NCBI GenBank assembly: GCA_034422455.1
Contig: DAOUJQ010000008.1
Span: 113,913-177,912 of the forward strand
Length of the DNA: 64,000 bases
Source: UBA1127 sp034422455
GTDB taxonomy: Bacteria; Chloroflexota; Dehalococcoidia; Lucifugimonadales; UBA1127
Direction: 5' to 3'
Both the position numbers and the translations under genes were made by a program. The notes below the pieces were generated by a model. It did no database searches. It saw only the letters and a program-made list of their open reading frames with translations, and had not been told where the DNA came from. How positions within the stretch are numbered: the stretch's first letter is position 1; the number at the start of each line of letters is the position of its first letter. Positions 1 through 7,392 of the stretch are shown in pieces.

Positions 1-185
1 TCGTCCGGCACCAGGTCGCCGCGGTCCATGTACGACTGGGCCAGCTGCCCCAGCTCCGTCTTGTTCGCGCGGTGCTCGCGCAACAGGTCGCCCGACGAGA
101 GGTGGGTGAAGCCCTTCTCGTCCGCCAGGACGTCGGCCTGCGTGCCCTTTCCGGCGCCGGGCGCGCCCAGCAGCACTAACAGCAT
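1..185 (-). CDS. adk: Adenylate kinase, N-terminal fragment (cut by window edge)
   Basis: Adenylate kinase converts ATP + AMP to two ADP in the cytoplasm. The minus strand from an ATG at 185 reads a hydrophobic strand MLLVLLG followed by the P-loop GAPGAGKGTQA (residues 7-17) and the AMP-site segment HLSSGDLLRE, which is typical of Adk. Only about 61 residues are inside the window; the rest lies beyond base 1. It sits 31 bp downstream of secY, the usual secY-adk order at the end of the spc operon. Identity is very likely; completeness cannot be judged. Confidence 0.93.
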   Translation of the reverse strand, partial: MLLVLLGAPGAGKGTQADVLADEKGFTHLSSGDLLREHRANKTELGQLAQSYMDRGDLVPD

Positions 186-216
186 GGCACGGCCTCCCGG
201 TTGCTCCACAAGCGCG

Positions 217-1563
217 TCATCGGATGAACCCCTCGTAGCGGCGCATCAGGAGCTGCGCTTCAAGCTGCCGCATGGTGTCCAGGCCCACGCCGACCAAGAT
301 CAGCAGCGCGGTGCTGCTGAGGCGGAGGGCCTGAACGTCGGTCAGCAGGGTGGCGAAGAAGGGGATGATGGCCACGAAGCCCAGGAACAGCGCGCCTCCC
401 CAGCTGACGCGGATGAGGGTGCGCTGCAGGTACTCCTCCGTCGGCCTTCCAGGACGAATGCCGGGGATGAAGCCGCCCTGCTTCTGCAAGTTCTCCGCCA
501 GGTTCATCTGGGAGAAGGTGATCATGGTGTAGAAGAGGGCAAAGATGACCACCAGCACGAAGAGAAACACCCAGTAGATGAAGTGCGTGCCATCGAAGAT
601 GCCGACGACTCCCTGCGCGAACCGGGAGGTGAAGCTGGGGTCCGACGGGTTGGCAAAGTAGCTGGCGATGGTGCCCGGCAGGATGATGATGGCGAAGGCG
701 AAGATCAGCGGGATCATGCCCGCGGAGTTGATGCGCAAGGGGATATACGACGTGCCTTGCGCACGCCTTACGGCGCCTCCTCTGAACACCGTCCGCCCGT
801 ACTGCACGGGGATGCGCCGTTGCGCCTCCGTGAACACCACGATGAGGTAGATGATGGCCAGGGTGATGACCGCCAAGGTGATCAATCCCGTTGGGTCGAC
901 GCGGCTGATGAATCCCTGCTGCACAATCTGCGGCAGGCCGGCCACGATGCCGGCGAAGATGATGATGGAGATGCCGTTGCCGATGCCGCGCTCGGTGATC
1001 TGCTCGCCAAGCCACACGAGGAAGACGGTGCCGGCGGCCATCGAGATAACCATTGGGATGATGGCGGGGAAGGCGCCGCCGGTGATGTCGACGCCCGCAA
1101 AGATGCCGGCGCGCTGCAGGAGCAGAATCTGGCCGTAACCCTGGGCCAGCGCGATGGGCACGGTGGCGTAGTGGGTGATCTGGTTGATCTTCTGACGCCC
1201 GTAGTCGCCCTCCTTGGAGAGCGCCTTAAGCTGCGGGATGACGGGCACCAAAAGCTGCATGATGATTGACGAGGTGATATACGGGTACACGCCGAGCGCC
1301 GCAACGCTGAGGTTACGAAGCGCGCCGCCGCTGAACAGGTCGAGGAAGCCGAGGATGTCGCCGAACTGGCCGCCGCTGAAGACGGCGCTGAGGGCCTCGC
1401 GGTCGACGCCGGGGACGGGGACGTGGGCCACGAATCGGAAGACGACGAGCATGGCGAGGGTGAAGACCAGCTTCATCCGCAGGTCGGGGATCTTGAAGGC
1501 GTCTATGAGGGCCTGCAGAAGTTGAGGCCGCCCAGACGTAGGCCTAGCCGACGCCGCCTGCAT
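217..1563 (-). CDS. secY: Protein translocase subunit SecY
   Basis: SecY is the channel-forming core of the SecYEG translocon in the inner membrane. The 448-residue product has ten hydrophobic segments, the conserved VFRFVAHVPVPGVD start of the plug region near residue 42, and the GGLKALSKEGDYGRQKI-like cytoplasmic loop seen here as LKALSKEGDYGRQKINQ. The late segment NLQKQGGFIPGIRPG is the SecY C5 loop signature with the conserved Arg used by SecA. Length is normal. It begins 3 bp after the rplO stop, so the two are probably translationally coupled. Confidence 0.97.
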   Translation of the reverse strand: MQAASARPTSGRPQLLQALIDAFKIPDLRMKLVFTLAMLVVFRFVAHVPVPGVDREALSAVFSGGQFGDILGFLDLFSGGALRNLSVAALGVYPYITSSIIMQLLVPVIPQLKALSKEGDYGRQKINQITHYATVPIALAQGYGQILLLQRAGIFAGVDITGGAFPAIIPMVISMAAGTVFLVWLGEQITERGIGNGISIIIFAGIVAGLPQIVQQGFISRVDPTGLITLAVITLAIIYLIVVFTEAQRRIPVQYGRTVFRGGAVRRAQGTSYIPLRINSAGMIPLIFAFAIIILPGTIASYFANPSDPSFTSRFAQGVVGIFDGTHFIYWVFLFVLVVIFALFYTMITFSQMNLAENLQKQGGFIPGIRPGRPTEEYLQRTLIRVSWGGALFLGFVAIIPFFATLLTDVQALRLSSTALLILVGVGLDTMRQLEAQLLMRRYEGFIR

Positions 1564-1566
1564 CGC

Positions 1567-2028
1567 CTACCCCCGCTTCCTGCCGGGAAGCTCCTCGGCC
1601 GAGCCGCCGGCCGCCACCAACTGCTCCCGGGCCTGGGCCGAGAACCGGTGGGCCGTGACGGCCAGGGGTTTGGTGACCTCACCCTTGGCGAGCACCTTGA
1701 CGGGCAGCTTCAGGTTGCGCAACAAGCCAACCTGCACCATGGCTTCCGGCGTGACCTCTGCACCGCTCTCAAACCGCTCTTCCAGCGCACCGAGGTTCAC
1801 CACGGCGTAGTCCGTCCGGAAGATGTTGGTGAACCCACGGCGAGTGGGCAGCTTCAGGACCAGGGGAAGCTGGCCGCCCTCGAAGCCGGGACGCGGGCCG
1901 CTGCCGGAGCGGGACCTCTGGCCCTTCATACCCCGGCCAGAGTAGTTGCCCTTGCTCCCGTTGCCCCGACCGATCCGCGTGCGGGGACGCCGCGCACCCT
2001 TGGGTGAGGGTATTTCGTGTTGCTTCAC
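1567..2028 (-). CDS. rplO: 50S ribosomal protein L15 (uL15)
   Basis: L15 binds 23S rRNA late in large-subunit assembly. The 153-residue product opens with the basic, Gly-rich arm typical of uL15 (GRGNGSKGNYSGRGMKGQ, residues 21-38) and continues with the GFEGGQLPLVLKLPTRRGF core. The C-terminal GEVTKPLAVTAHRFS segment is the conserved L15 domain. It lies between rpmD (17 bp upstream) and secY, as in the canonical spc operon. Confidence 0.97.
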   Translation of the reverse strand: MKQHEIPSPKGARRPRTRIGRGNGSKGNYSGRGMKGQRSRSGSGPRPGFEGGQLPLVLKLPTRRGFTNIFRTDYAVVNLGALEERFESGAEVTPEAMVQVGLLRNLKLPVKVLAKGEVTKPLAVTAHRFSAQAREQLVAAGGSAEELPGRKRG

Positions 2029-2045
2029 CGCAGATTCTCCTGCCG

Positions 2046-2231
2046 TTAGTCCTGAAGCTCGTCCACGTGCACCATGTGGCGCACCTTGTGCAGCATGCCG
2101 CGCACCACGGGCGTATCCTCGCGCTCCACGGTCTGGTTCAGCCGGCGCAGCCCCAGGGACTTGATCGTCTCCCGCTGGTTGCGCTCAAAGCCGATGCCGC
2201 TCTTCTTCCACGTTATCCGGAGCCGTGCCAT
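2046..2231 (-). CDS. rpmD: 50S ribosomal protein L30 (uL30)
   Basis: This 61-residue protein has the bacterial uL30 pattern: the basic RITWKKSGIG start, then the RNQRETIKSLGLRRLNQTVE core and a short VRGMLHKVRHMV helix. The length matches the 58-62 residues of bacterial L30. It sits 9 bp downstream of rpsE and upstream of rplO, the expected place. Nothing about it looks unusual. Confidence 0.96.
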   Translation of the reverse strand: MARLRITWKKSGIGFERNQRETIKSLGLRRLNQTVEREDTPVVRGMLHKVRHMVHVDELQD

Positions 2232-2240
2232 TGGGTACCC

Positions 2241-2789
2241 CTAATTGCCTTGCTGCTGTTGCGCGGGCTGGGGCGCACGCCGGGCCCGCCGCCGCTCGAC
2301 CTCCGTCTGCGGGTCGCGCAGGGAGGCGAGGGCATCCATGGTCGCCTTGGAAAGGTTGATGGGGTTGGTGTTGCCGATGGCCTTGGTCAGCACGTCCTTG
2401 ATGCCGGCCAGGTCGACGACCGCGCGGACCGTCGCGCCAGCCACCACGCCGGTGCCGTCCACGGCGGGTTTGAGCACCACCTGAGACGACCGGTACTTGG
2501 TCACGATGTCGTGCGGGATGGTGGTCCCTCGCAGCGGCACCTCGATGAGGTTGCGACGCGCGATGGCGACGCCCTTGCGAACGGCGTCCGGCACAGCCGC
2601 GGCCTTGCCCAGGCCGATGCCGACGATGTTCTGGCCGTCGCCCACGGCGACCATGGCGTTGAAGCGCATGTTCTTGCCGCCGGCCGTCACCTTGGCGATG
2701 CGGCGGATCATGAGCACGCGCTCGGTCAGGTTCGCCGCCCGCTCCGGGGGCACGCGCGGGGCCAGGTCGTAAGGAGAAAACTTGGGCAT
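2241..2789 (-). CDS. rpsE: 30S ribosomal protein S5 (uS5)
   Basis: S5 helps keep decoding accurate and lines the mRNA entry site. The 182-residue product has the N-terminal RNA-binding domain (RRIAKVTAGGKNMRFNAMVAVGD, residues about 29-51) and the C-terminal domain with VRAVVDLAGIKDVLTKAIGN. The tail ERRRARRAPQPAQQQQGN is a low-complexity Arg/Gln extension. Its ATG overlaps the rplR stop by one base (TAATG), which points to coupled translation. Confidence 0.97.
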   Translation of the reverse strand: MPKFSPYDLAPRVPPERAANLTERVLMIRRIAKVTAGGKNMRFNAMVAVGDGQNIVGIGLGKAAAVPDAVRKGVAIARRNLIEVPLRGTTIPHDIVTKYRSSQVVLKPAVDGTGVVAGATVRAVVDLAGIKDVLTKAIGNTNPINLSKATMDALASLRDPQTEVERRRARRAPQPAQQQQGN

Positions 2790-3193
2790 TAGAACTCCAA
2801 CCCCCCTTCACGGGCCGCTTCTGCCAAGGCCTGCACGCGGCCGTGGTAGGCGTAGCCGCCCCTGTCGAACACCACTTTGCTCACGCCGGCGGCCACGCTG
2901 CGGCTCGCCGCCAGCGCACCGACCAACTTCGCGACCTCGGTCTTCGGCTTGCCCTGACACTCGGCGCGCAGATCCGTGTCCATGTCGGACGCGGACGCCA
3001 ACGTGTGTCCGACACTGTCGTCGATCACCTGCACGGCGATGTGCTTGCTGCTGCGGAAGACCGCCATGCGCGGGCGCTCGGGGACGCCTTCGACCTTCCG
3101 GCGCACGCGGATGTGGCGGACGACACGCTTGGCGCGGGCCGTCCTGGCCTTCCCCTTGAACCGCAATGCCTGCAATCGTACTGCTTTAACCAC
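2789..3193 (-). CDS. rplR: 50S ribosomal protein L18 (uL18)
   Basis: L18 helps bring 5S rRNA into the central protuberance. I start it at a GTG at 3193, preceded by a GGAAGAG ribosome binding site. A longer in-frame reading exists but would run into rplF. The resulting 134 residues carry the basic N-terminal arm (RFKGKARTARAKRVVRHIRV) and the L18 core RPRMAVFRSSKHIAVQVIDD, ending in GGYAYHGRVQALAEAAREGGLEF-like sequence typical of the family. It is about 10-14 residues longer than most bacterial L18 at the N terminus. Confidence 0.95.
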   Translation of the reverse strand: MVKAVRLQALRFKGKARTARAKRVVRHIRVRRKVEGVPERPRMAVFRSSKHIAVQVIDDSVGHTLASASDMDTDLRAECQGKPKTEVAKLVGALAASRSVAAGVSKVVFDRGGYAYHGRVQALAEAAREGGLEF

Positions 3194-3209
3194 GTTCTCT
3201 TCCCTGGCC

Positions 3210-3788
3210 CTAGCGTCCGGCGCTCTTGCCGGGCTTGAGCCGCACAATCTCGCCACTGTAGCGAATGCCCTTGCCCTTGTAGGCGTCAGGCTTGCGCACC
3301 GCGCGGATGGTGGCGGCAATCTGCCCCACCTGCTGCTTGTCGCACCCCGCGACGGAGAGCCGCGTGGGGCCCTCGACCGTTAGGGTGATCCCCTCCGGCG
3401 CGGCCACGTCCACGGGGTGGCTGTAGCCCACCTGCAGGGTGATATTGTCGCCGGTCTGCTGCACGCGATAGCCAGTGCCGACCAGCTCCAACGTCTTCTG
3501 GAAGCCATCCGTCACGCCGACGACCATGTTGTTGAGCAGCGCCCGCGTCAACCCCTGCAGCGCACGGATGCGGCGGTCGTCCGACGGGCGGCCGATGTTA
3601 ATGGGGCCGCCGTCCTCTCGCACGATGCTGAGATCCGGGTGGAACTTCTGCTGCAGCGTTCCGCGCGGCCCCTTCACCGTGACGTCGTTGTCAGGGCCGA
3701 GGGTCACGTCAACGACCGACGGCACGGGGATGGGCAGCGAGCCTATCCGCGCTACTATGCGCCGCTTTTCCTTCGTCTTCGTCGTCAT
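3210..3788 (-). CDS. rplF: 50S ribosomal protein L6 (uL6)
   Basis: L6 packs near the sarcin-ricin loop and the factor-binding site. The start chosen is the ATG at 3788 (MTTKTKEKRR); a longer frame overlaps rpsH and has no family support. The 192-residue protein has the two-lobed L6 layout, first lobe SRIGSLPIPVP-like (here ARIGSLPIPVPSVVDV), and the diagnostic C-terminal GYRVQ through KPDAYKGKGIRYSGE (residues about 120-180). Position between rpsH and rplR is canonical. Confidence 0.96.
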   Translation of the reverse strand: MTTKTKEKRRIVARIGSLPIPVPSVVDVTLGPDNDVTVKGPRGTLQQKFHPDLSIVREDGGPINIGRPSDDRRIRALQGLTRALLNNMVVGVTDGFQKTLELVGTGYRVQQTGDNITLQVGYSHPVDVAAPEGITLTVEGPTRLSVAGCDKQQVGQIAATIRAVRKPDAYKGKGIRYSGEIVRLKPGKSAGR

Positions 3789-3801
3789 AGCTGTCCGTCC
3801 C

Positions 3802-4203
3802 CTACCAGACGTAGCAGAGGACCTCTCCTCCAATGCCCCGGTTCTTGGCCTCGTGTCCCGTCATCACGCCCTGCGACGTGGAGAGAATGGCGACGCCAAG
3901 GCCGCCGTAGACCCGGGGGATCTCGTCTCGACCCACGTAGACGCGCAGGCCGGGGCGACTGATCCGCTTGAGCCCGCGAATCGCCGTCTGGGCGCGGCCC
4001 GAGTAGAGCAGCCGCAGGCGCAGCATGCGCCACTGGCCGCTCCGCACGGTGTCGACGTCCCGAATAAAACCCTCGTCCTTCAGGATGTCGGCGACGGCCT
4101 GCTTCGTCCTGGACAGCGGCACCAACACCGAGTCGTGCCGGGCCATCCCGGCGTTGCGCACCCGGGTCAGCATGTCCGCAATGGGATCGGTTACTCCGCT
4201 CAC
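3802..4203 (-). CDS. rpsH: 30S ribosomal protein S8 (uS8)
   Basis: S8 is a primary 16S rRNA binder in the central domain and the usual translational repressor of spc operons. The 133-residue product starts DPIADMLTRVRNAG (residues 6-19), the family hallmark, and ends in SRPGLRVYVG through STSQGVMTGHEAKNRGIGGEVLCYVW, which matches the C-terminal rRNA-binding domain. Its order after rpsN and before rplF is standard. Confidence 0.97.
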   Translation of the reverse strand: MSGVTDPIADMLTRVRNAGMARHDSVLVPLSRTKQAVADILKDEGFIRDVDTVRSGQWRMLRLRLLYSGRAQTAIRGLKRISRPGLRVYVGRDEIPRVYGGLGVAILSTSQGVMTGHEAKNRGIGGEVLCYVW

Positions 4204-4211
4204 GAACCCTC

Positions 4212-4397
4212 CTACCAGCTTGCCTTCCGGACCCCTGTGATCTCACCCCGCAGCGCCAACGTGCGGAAGCAGATGCGACAGAGGCCGAACTGACGGATGT
4301 ACGCACGGGGCCTCCCGCATAGCTGGCACCTGTTGTGCTGCCGCGTGGAGAACTTCACCGGCAACCGCCACTTGGCTATCTTGCTGGTCTTGGCCAA
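4212..4397 (-). CDS. rpsN: 30S ribosomal protein S14, zinc type (uS14)
   Basis: The 61-residue protein has two CxxC pairs, CQLCGRP (residues 20-26 region) and CRICF, that form a zinc ribbon. The short length and both pairs identify the zinc-dependent form of S14, rather than the ~100-residue zinc-free form used under zinc limitation. The end AGEIPGVTKASW-type pattern appears here as RGEITGVRKASW. It lies between rplE and rpsH, as expected. No zinc-free paralog is visible in this window. Confidence 0.96.
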   Translation of the reverse strand: MAKTSKIAKWRLPVKFSTRQHNRCQLCGRPRAYIRQFGLCRICFRTLALRGEITGVRKASW

Positions 4398-4427
4398 TGC
4401 TCCGCTCCTATACTTCTCCGTGCCGCC

Positions 4428-4988
4428 CTAAGCGGCCGTGCGCTCCTGTACTCGTGCGAAGGGCATCCCCATCAGGTCGAGGAGCCTCAACGCCTCCTGG
4501 TCCGTCTTGGCGGAGGTGATGATGTTCACCTGCATCCCGCGAAGGCGATCGATCTGGTTGTAATCGATCTCCGGGAACACGATCTGCTCGCGCAGCCCCA
4601 GCGCATAGTTGCCGCGCCCATCGAAGGCGGAGCGGGACACGCCGCGGAAGTCGCGAATCCTGGGCAGCGCGGTGTTGAACAGCTTGTCCAGGAAGGTGTA
4701 CATCCGGTCGCCGCGCAGGGTGACCATCACGCCGACAGCCTGGCCCTCGCGCAGCTTGAAGCCGGCGACGGATCGGCGCGCCTTGCGCGAGATGGGGCGC
4801 TGGCCGGTTATCGCGGCGATGTCGCCCATGGTGGCCTCCATGGCACGGGCGTTGGTCAGCGCCTCGCCGAGGCCGACGTTGATCACCACCTTCTGCACCT
4901 TGGGGATCTCCATCACGTTTGCGTAGGAGAACTCTTGTTGCAACTGCGGGGCCAACTCCTCGCGGTAGCGTGCCAGCAGGCGCGGCAT
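4428..4988 (-). CDS. rplE: 50S ribosomal protein L5 (uL5), possibly with an N-terminal extension to 5111
   Basis: L5 contacts 5S rRNA and the P-site tRNA. The core begins MPRLLARYREELAPQLQQEF and contains VQKVVINVGLGEA and the conserved GDRMYTFLDKLFNTALPRIRDFRG region. From the ATG at 4988 the protein is 186 residues, normal for the family, but no clear ribosome binding site precedes it. The same frame stays open upstream to an ATG at 5111, inside the end of rplX, and would add 41 mostly Gly/Arg/Ala/Pro residues. That would fill the otherwise unusual 92-bp gap in this tight operon, so the longer start is a real alternative. Confidence 0.92.
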   Translation of the reverse strand: MPRLLARYREELAPQLQQEFSYANVMEIPKVQKVVINVGLGEALTNARAMEATMGDIAAITGQRPISRKARRSVAGFKLREGQAVGVMVTLRGDRMYTFLDKLFNTALPRIRDFRGVSRSAFDGRGNYALGLREQIVFPEIDYNQIDRLRGMQVNIITSAKTDQEALRLLDLMGMPFARVQERTAA

Positions 4989-5080
4989 GACGCGGGCCGG
5001 AGACTGCGCCGGCGCAGCAGCCTGCGCCCGGCTGCGGCCACGAGGCCTGCCGCCGCTGCCGGACTCCTGCGGCTCTTCTT

Positions 5081-5398
5081 CTACTCGATCGGTTGGTTGC
5101 ACTTCTTGCATAGCCGTACTTTCTTGCCGTCGTTCAGGAACGTGAAGCCCATGCGCGCGGCGGTGTTGCAGAGCGGGCACACCACCTTGACGTTGGACAG
5201 GGACAGCGGCGCCTCCATCGTGATGATGCCGGCCTGGCTGATGCCGGGCTGCGCCCTGCGGTGGCGCTTGACCATGTTGGCGCCTTCCACAAAGAGCGTG
5301 CCATCCTTCGGGTAGACCCGCTGGACCGTGCTCTGCTTGCCGCGGTCCCTGCCCTTCGTGATGACCACGGTGTCGCCGCTTCTGACCTTCTGTGCCAT
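5081..5398 (-). CDS. rplX: 50S ribosomal protein L24 (uL24)
   Basis: L24 starts assembly of the large subunit at the 5' end of 23S rRNA. The 105-residue product has the KOW motif at its start (VRSGDTVVITKGRDRGKQ, residues 5-22) and the family segment VEGANMVKRHRRAQPG. Unusually for L24, the C-terminal part has a CPLCNTAARMGF and CKKCNQ pair of CxxC motifs, the zinc-ribbon form found in many bacterial lineages. It sits between rplN and rplE. Confidence 0.96.
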   Translation of the reverse strand: MAQKVRSGDTVVITKGRDRGKQSTVQRVYPKDGTLFVEGANMVKRHRRAQPGISQAGIITMEAPLSLSNVKVVCPLCNTAARMGFTFLNDGKKVRLCKKCNQPIE

Positions 5399-5428
5399 GA
5401 CCGTTTCCTTCTCTCCCGGGCGGACGCC

Positions 5429-5803
5429 CTAAAAGACCTCCGGCGCCAGGGAAACGATGCGCATGAACCCCTTCTCCCGCAGCTCCCGGGCGACGGGCCC
5501 GAAGATACGCGTGCCAACGGGGTTCAGCGCGTCCGTCAGCACGACAGCCGCGTTCTCATCGAAGCGGATGTGAGTGCCGTCGGGCCGCCGGGTGTTCTTC
5601 ACCACTCGGACGATAACAGCCTTCACGACCTTGCCAGCCCGGACCGCGTCGGGCGCGTTGGGGATGGCGTCCTTCACGGAGCACGTGATGATGTCGCCAA
5701 GCCCGGCATAGCGCCGACGGCTGGAACCGGGAATGCCGATGCACATCACCTGCTTGGCCCCGGAGTTGTCCGCGACGGACAAGCGGGACATGTGCTGGAT
5801 CAT
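5429..5803 (-). CDS. rplN: 50S ribosomal protein L14 (uL14)
   Basis: L14 forms part of the intersubunit bridge and the site bound by RsfS. The 124-residue product begins MIQHMSRLSVADNSGAKQVM and has the typical core IRFDENAAVVLTD and RIFGPVARELREKGFMRIVSLAPEVF at the end. Its ATG overlaps the rpsQ stop by four bases (ATGA), so rpsQ and rplN are translationally coupled. The overlap also shows that the long rpsQ frame is genuinely read to its end. Confidence 0.97.
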   Translation of the reverse strand: MIQHMSRLSVADNSGAKQVMCIGIPGSSRRRYAGLGDIITCSVKDAIPNAPDAVRAGKVVKAVIVRVVKNTRRPDGTHIRFDENAAVVLTDALNPVGTRIFGPVARELREKGFMRIVSLAPEVF

Positions 5804-6747
5804 GCGTCCTCCTTCTTGGGCGCTTCCCCATCCTCGGAGGACGTCTCCTCTGCCGTGTCCGCAGATTCTTCCGCCGCCGGCTCAGAGTCGGCCTCGGCGG
5901 TCTCTTCTGCCTCCGCTTCGACGCTTTCCTCAGCAGGCGCTTCCTCGGTCTCGGCCTCCGGCGCTTCCGCCGCGGGCTCTTCAGTCTCCAGTGCAGCTTC
6001 CGGCTCGTCCGCAGGGGCTTCCGCTTCAGGTTCGACCTCTGCCACTGGCGCTTCTTCCTCCGGCTCTGCGTCCGGAGTCTCGACGACAGCCTCTGCCTCA
6101 TCAGCGGGGGCTTCGTCGACCGACGTCTCGTCCACCTCGGCTTCAGCCTCCGGCGCCTCCACAACAGCCTCGGGCTCGTCGGCGGGGGCCTCCGCTGCCG
6201 GTTCTTCAGCCTCAGTTTCCGGGGCTTCTACGGCGGCCTCTGGTTCGTCTGCGGGGGCTTCGGCTGCCGGTTCTTCCGCCTCGGCTTCAGTCTCCAGCGT
6301 CTCTGCAACGGCCTCAGGTCCTTCGGCGGGGGCCTCCGCCGCCGGTTCGTCAGCCTCGGTCTCCAGGGCGGCTGCGACGGCAACGGTCTCATCCGCCGAC
6401 GCCTCGTCCTCGGGTTCCTCCGGCGCGGCCTCGTCTTCAGGCTCAATCGCCGCGGCCATCACCGCCTCGGCCTCTGCGACCTCCTCCGGGCGCAGCACCT
6501 CGTGCCGCTGCAGAATCTCCTGCAGGCGGAACCGCTTGGTCCTGGAGATGGGGCGGCATTCGACCACGCGGACCAGGTCGCCGTACTGCGACTCACCCAG
6601 CGGGTCGTGGACGTAGAGCACGGTCTTGCGGCGAAGGGCTTTACCGTACACCTCATGGCGCCGGGTGCGCGCCACCGCGACCACCAAGGTGTTCTGCATC
6701 TTGGCGCTCACGACGCGACCGACGTAGCTTCTCCGGTTCACTGCCAT
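5800..6747 (-). CDS. rpsQ: 30S ribosomal protein S17 (uS17) with a ~225-residue acidic repeat tail
   Basis: Residues 1-88 are an ordinary S17 OB-fold: RSYVGRVVSAKMQNTLVVAV, VHDPLGESQYGDLVRVVECR and RPISRTKRFRLQEIL are all recognisable. Normal bacterial S17 ends near residue 85-90. Here the frame continues to residue 315 with a tail made almost only of Glu, Ala, Pro, Asp and Val. From about residue 130 to 270 it is built of imperfect units of roughly 22-26 residues around the phrase EEPAAEAPADEPEA (for example residues 158-171 and 181-194). The last residues, GEAPKKEDA, are the only basic spot. The stop overlaps the rplN start (ATGA), so the tail is part of the operon design and not a read-through artefact. 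The tail should be disordered and strongly negative; its role is unknown. Confidence 0.93.
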   Translation of the reverse strand: MAVNRRSYVGRVVSAKMQNTLVVAVARTRRHEVYGKALRRKTVLYVHDPLGESQYGDLVRVVECRPISRTKRFRLQEILQRHEVLRPEEVAEAEAVMAAAIEPEDEAAPEEPEDEASADETVAVAAALETEADEPAAEAPAEGPEAVAETLETEAEAEEPAAEAPADEPEAAVEAPETEAEEPAAEAPADEPEAVVEAPEAEAEVDETSVDEAPADEAEAVVETPDAEPEEEAPVAEVEPEAEAPADEPEAALETEEPAAEAPEAETEEAPAEESVEAEAEETAEADSEPAAEESADTAEETSSEDGEAPKKEDA

Positions 6748-6945
6748 TTAGCGAATCCCCAACTCCCGCTCCCGCATCACCGTCTTGATGCGTGCGATGG
6801 TCTTCTTGACCTTGTTCATCTCACTGACGTTGGCAAGCTGATGGGTCATCCACCGAAACCGGAGGTTCATCAGCTCACGGTAGGACTCGTCCAGCTCCTG
6901 CCGGAGGTCGTCCGTACTCTTTTCCCTTACCTCGTCTGCGCGCAT
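6748..6945 (-). CDS. rpmC: 50S ribosomal protein L29 (uL29)
   Basis: L29 sits at the peptide exit tunnel next to L23 and contacts trigger factor and SRP. The 65-residue product is a two-helix protein with the family pattern LRQELDESYRELMNLRFRWM followed by KVKKTIARIKTVMRERELG. Length is standard. Its stop abuts the rpsQ start and it follows rplP by 15 bp. Confidence 0.95.
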   Translation of the reverse strand: MRADEVREKSTDDLRQELDESYRELMNLRFRWMTHQLANVSEMNKVKKTIARIKTVMRERELGIR

Positions 6946-6960
6946 GCGTCCGCTCTGTCC

Positions 6961-7392
6961 CTAGTTCACCGTGTGGAGGAAGTAGTCCTCCCTGGTCACT
7001 ATCTTGGTGGAGACCGGCAGCTTGGCCGCGGCCAGCCGCAGTCCCTCCTTGGCCTGCTCTTCCGTCACGCCGGCCAGCTCAAAGAGCATCCGGCCGCGCT
7101 TGGCGACAGCGACGTAGTGGTCGACGCCGCCCTTGCCCTTGCCCATCCGGGTCTCCAGCGGCTTCTTGGTCACGGGCTTGTCCGCGAACACGCGGATCCA
7201 CAGCTGTCCGCCGCGGCGGAGGTAGCGCACCACTGCCCGCCGCGCCGCCTCGATCTGCCGGGCGGTCAGCCAGGCCGTCTCCATGGTCTTGAGGCCGTAC
7301 TCGCCAAAGTGCAGGGTCGCGCCTGAAGTCGCCGCGCCCTTGCGGCGGCCCCGGTGCACCTTGCGGTACTTCAGCCGCTTAGGTTGCTGCAT
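6961..7392 (-). CDS. rplP: 50S ribosomal protein L16 (uL16)
   Basis: L16 is needed for A-site tRNA positioning. The 143-residue protein begins MQQPKRLKYRKVHRGRRKG, contains the conserved AWLTARQIEAARRAV, the RRGGQLWIRVF strand, the KPVTKKPLETRMGKGKG loop and the MLFELAGV segment. Length and all signatures fit. Its start overlaps the rpsC end by 14 bases, so the two are probably coupled. Confidence 0.97.
   Translation of the reverse strand: MQQPKRLKYRKVHRGRRKGAATSGATLHFGEYGLKTMETAWLTARQIEAARRAVVRYLRRGGQLWIRVFADKPVTKKPLETRMGKGKGGVDHYVAVAKRGRMLFELAGVTEEQAKEGLRLAAAKLPVSTKIVTREDYFLHTVN

Noticed and set aside
28..1269. Long plus-strand frame opposite secY
   Set aside because: High GC makes long antisense frames common; secY on the other strand is certain.
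5261..6616. A 451-residue plus-strand frame rich in Ser and Ala opposite rpsQ
   Set aside because: It is the antisense shadow of the acidic S17 tail; its composition mirrors the GAG/GCC codons, and it has no start signals or family match.
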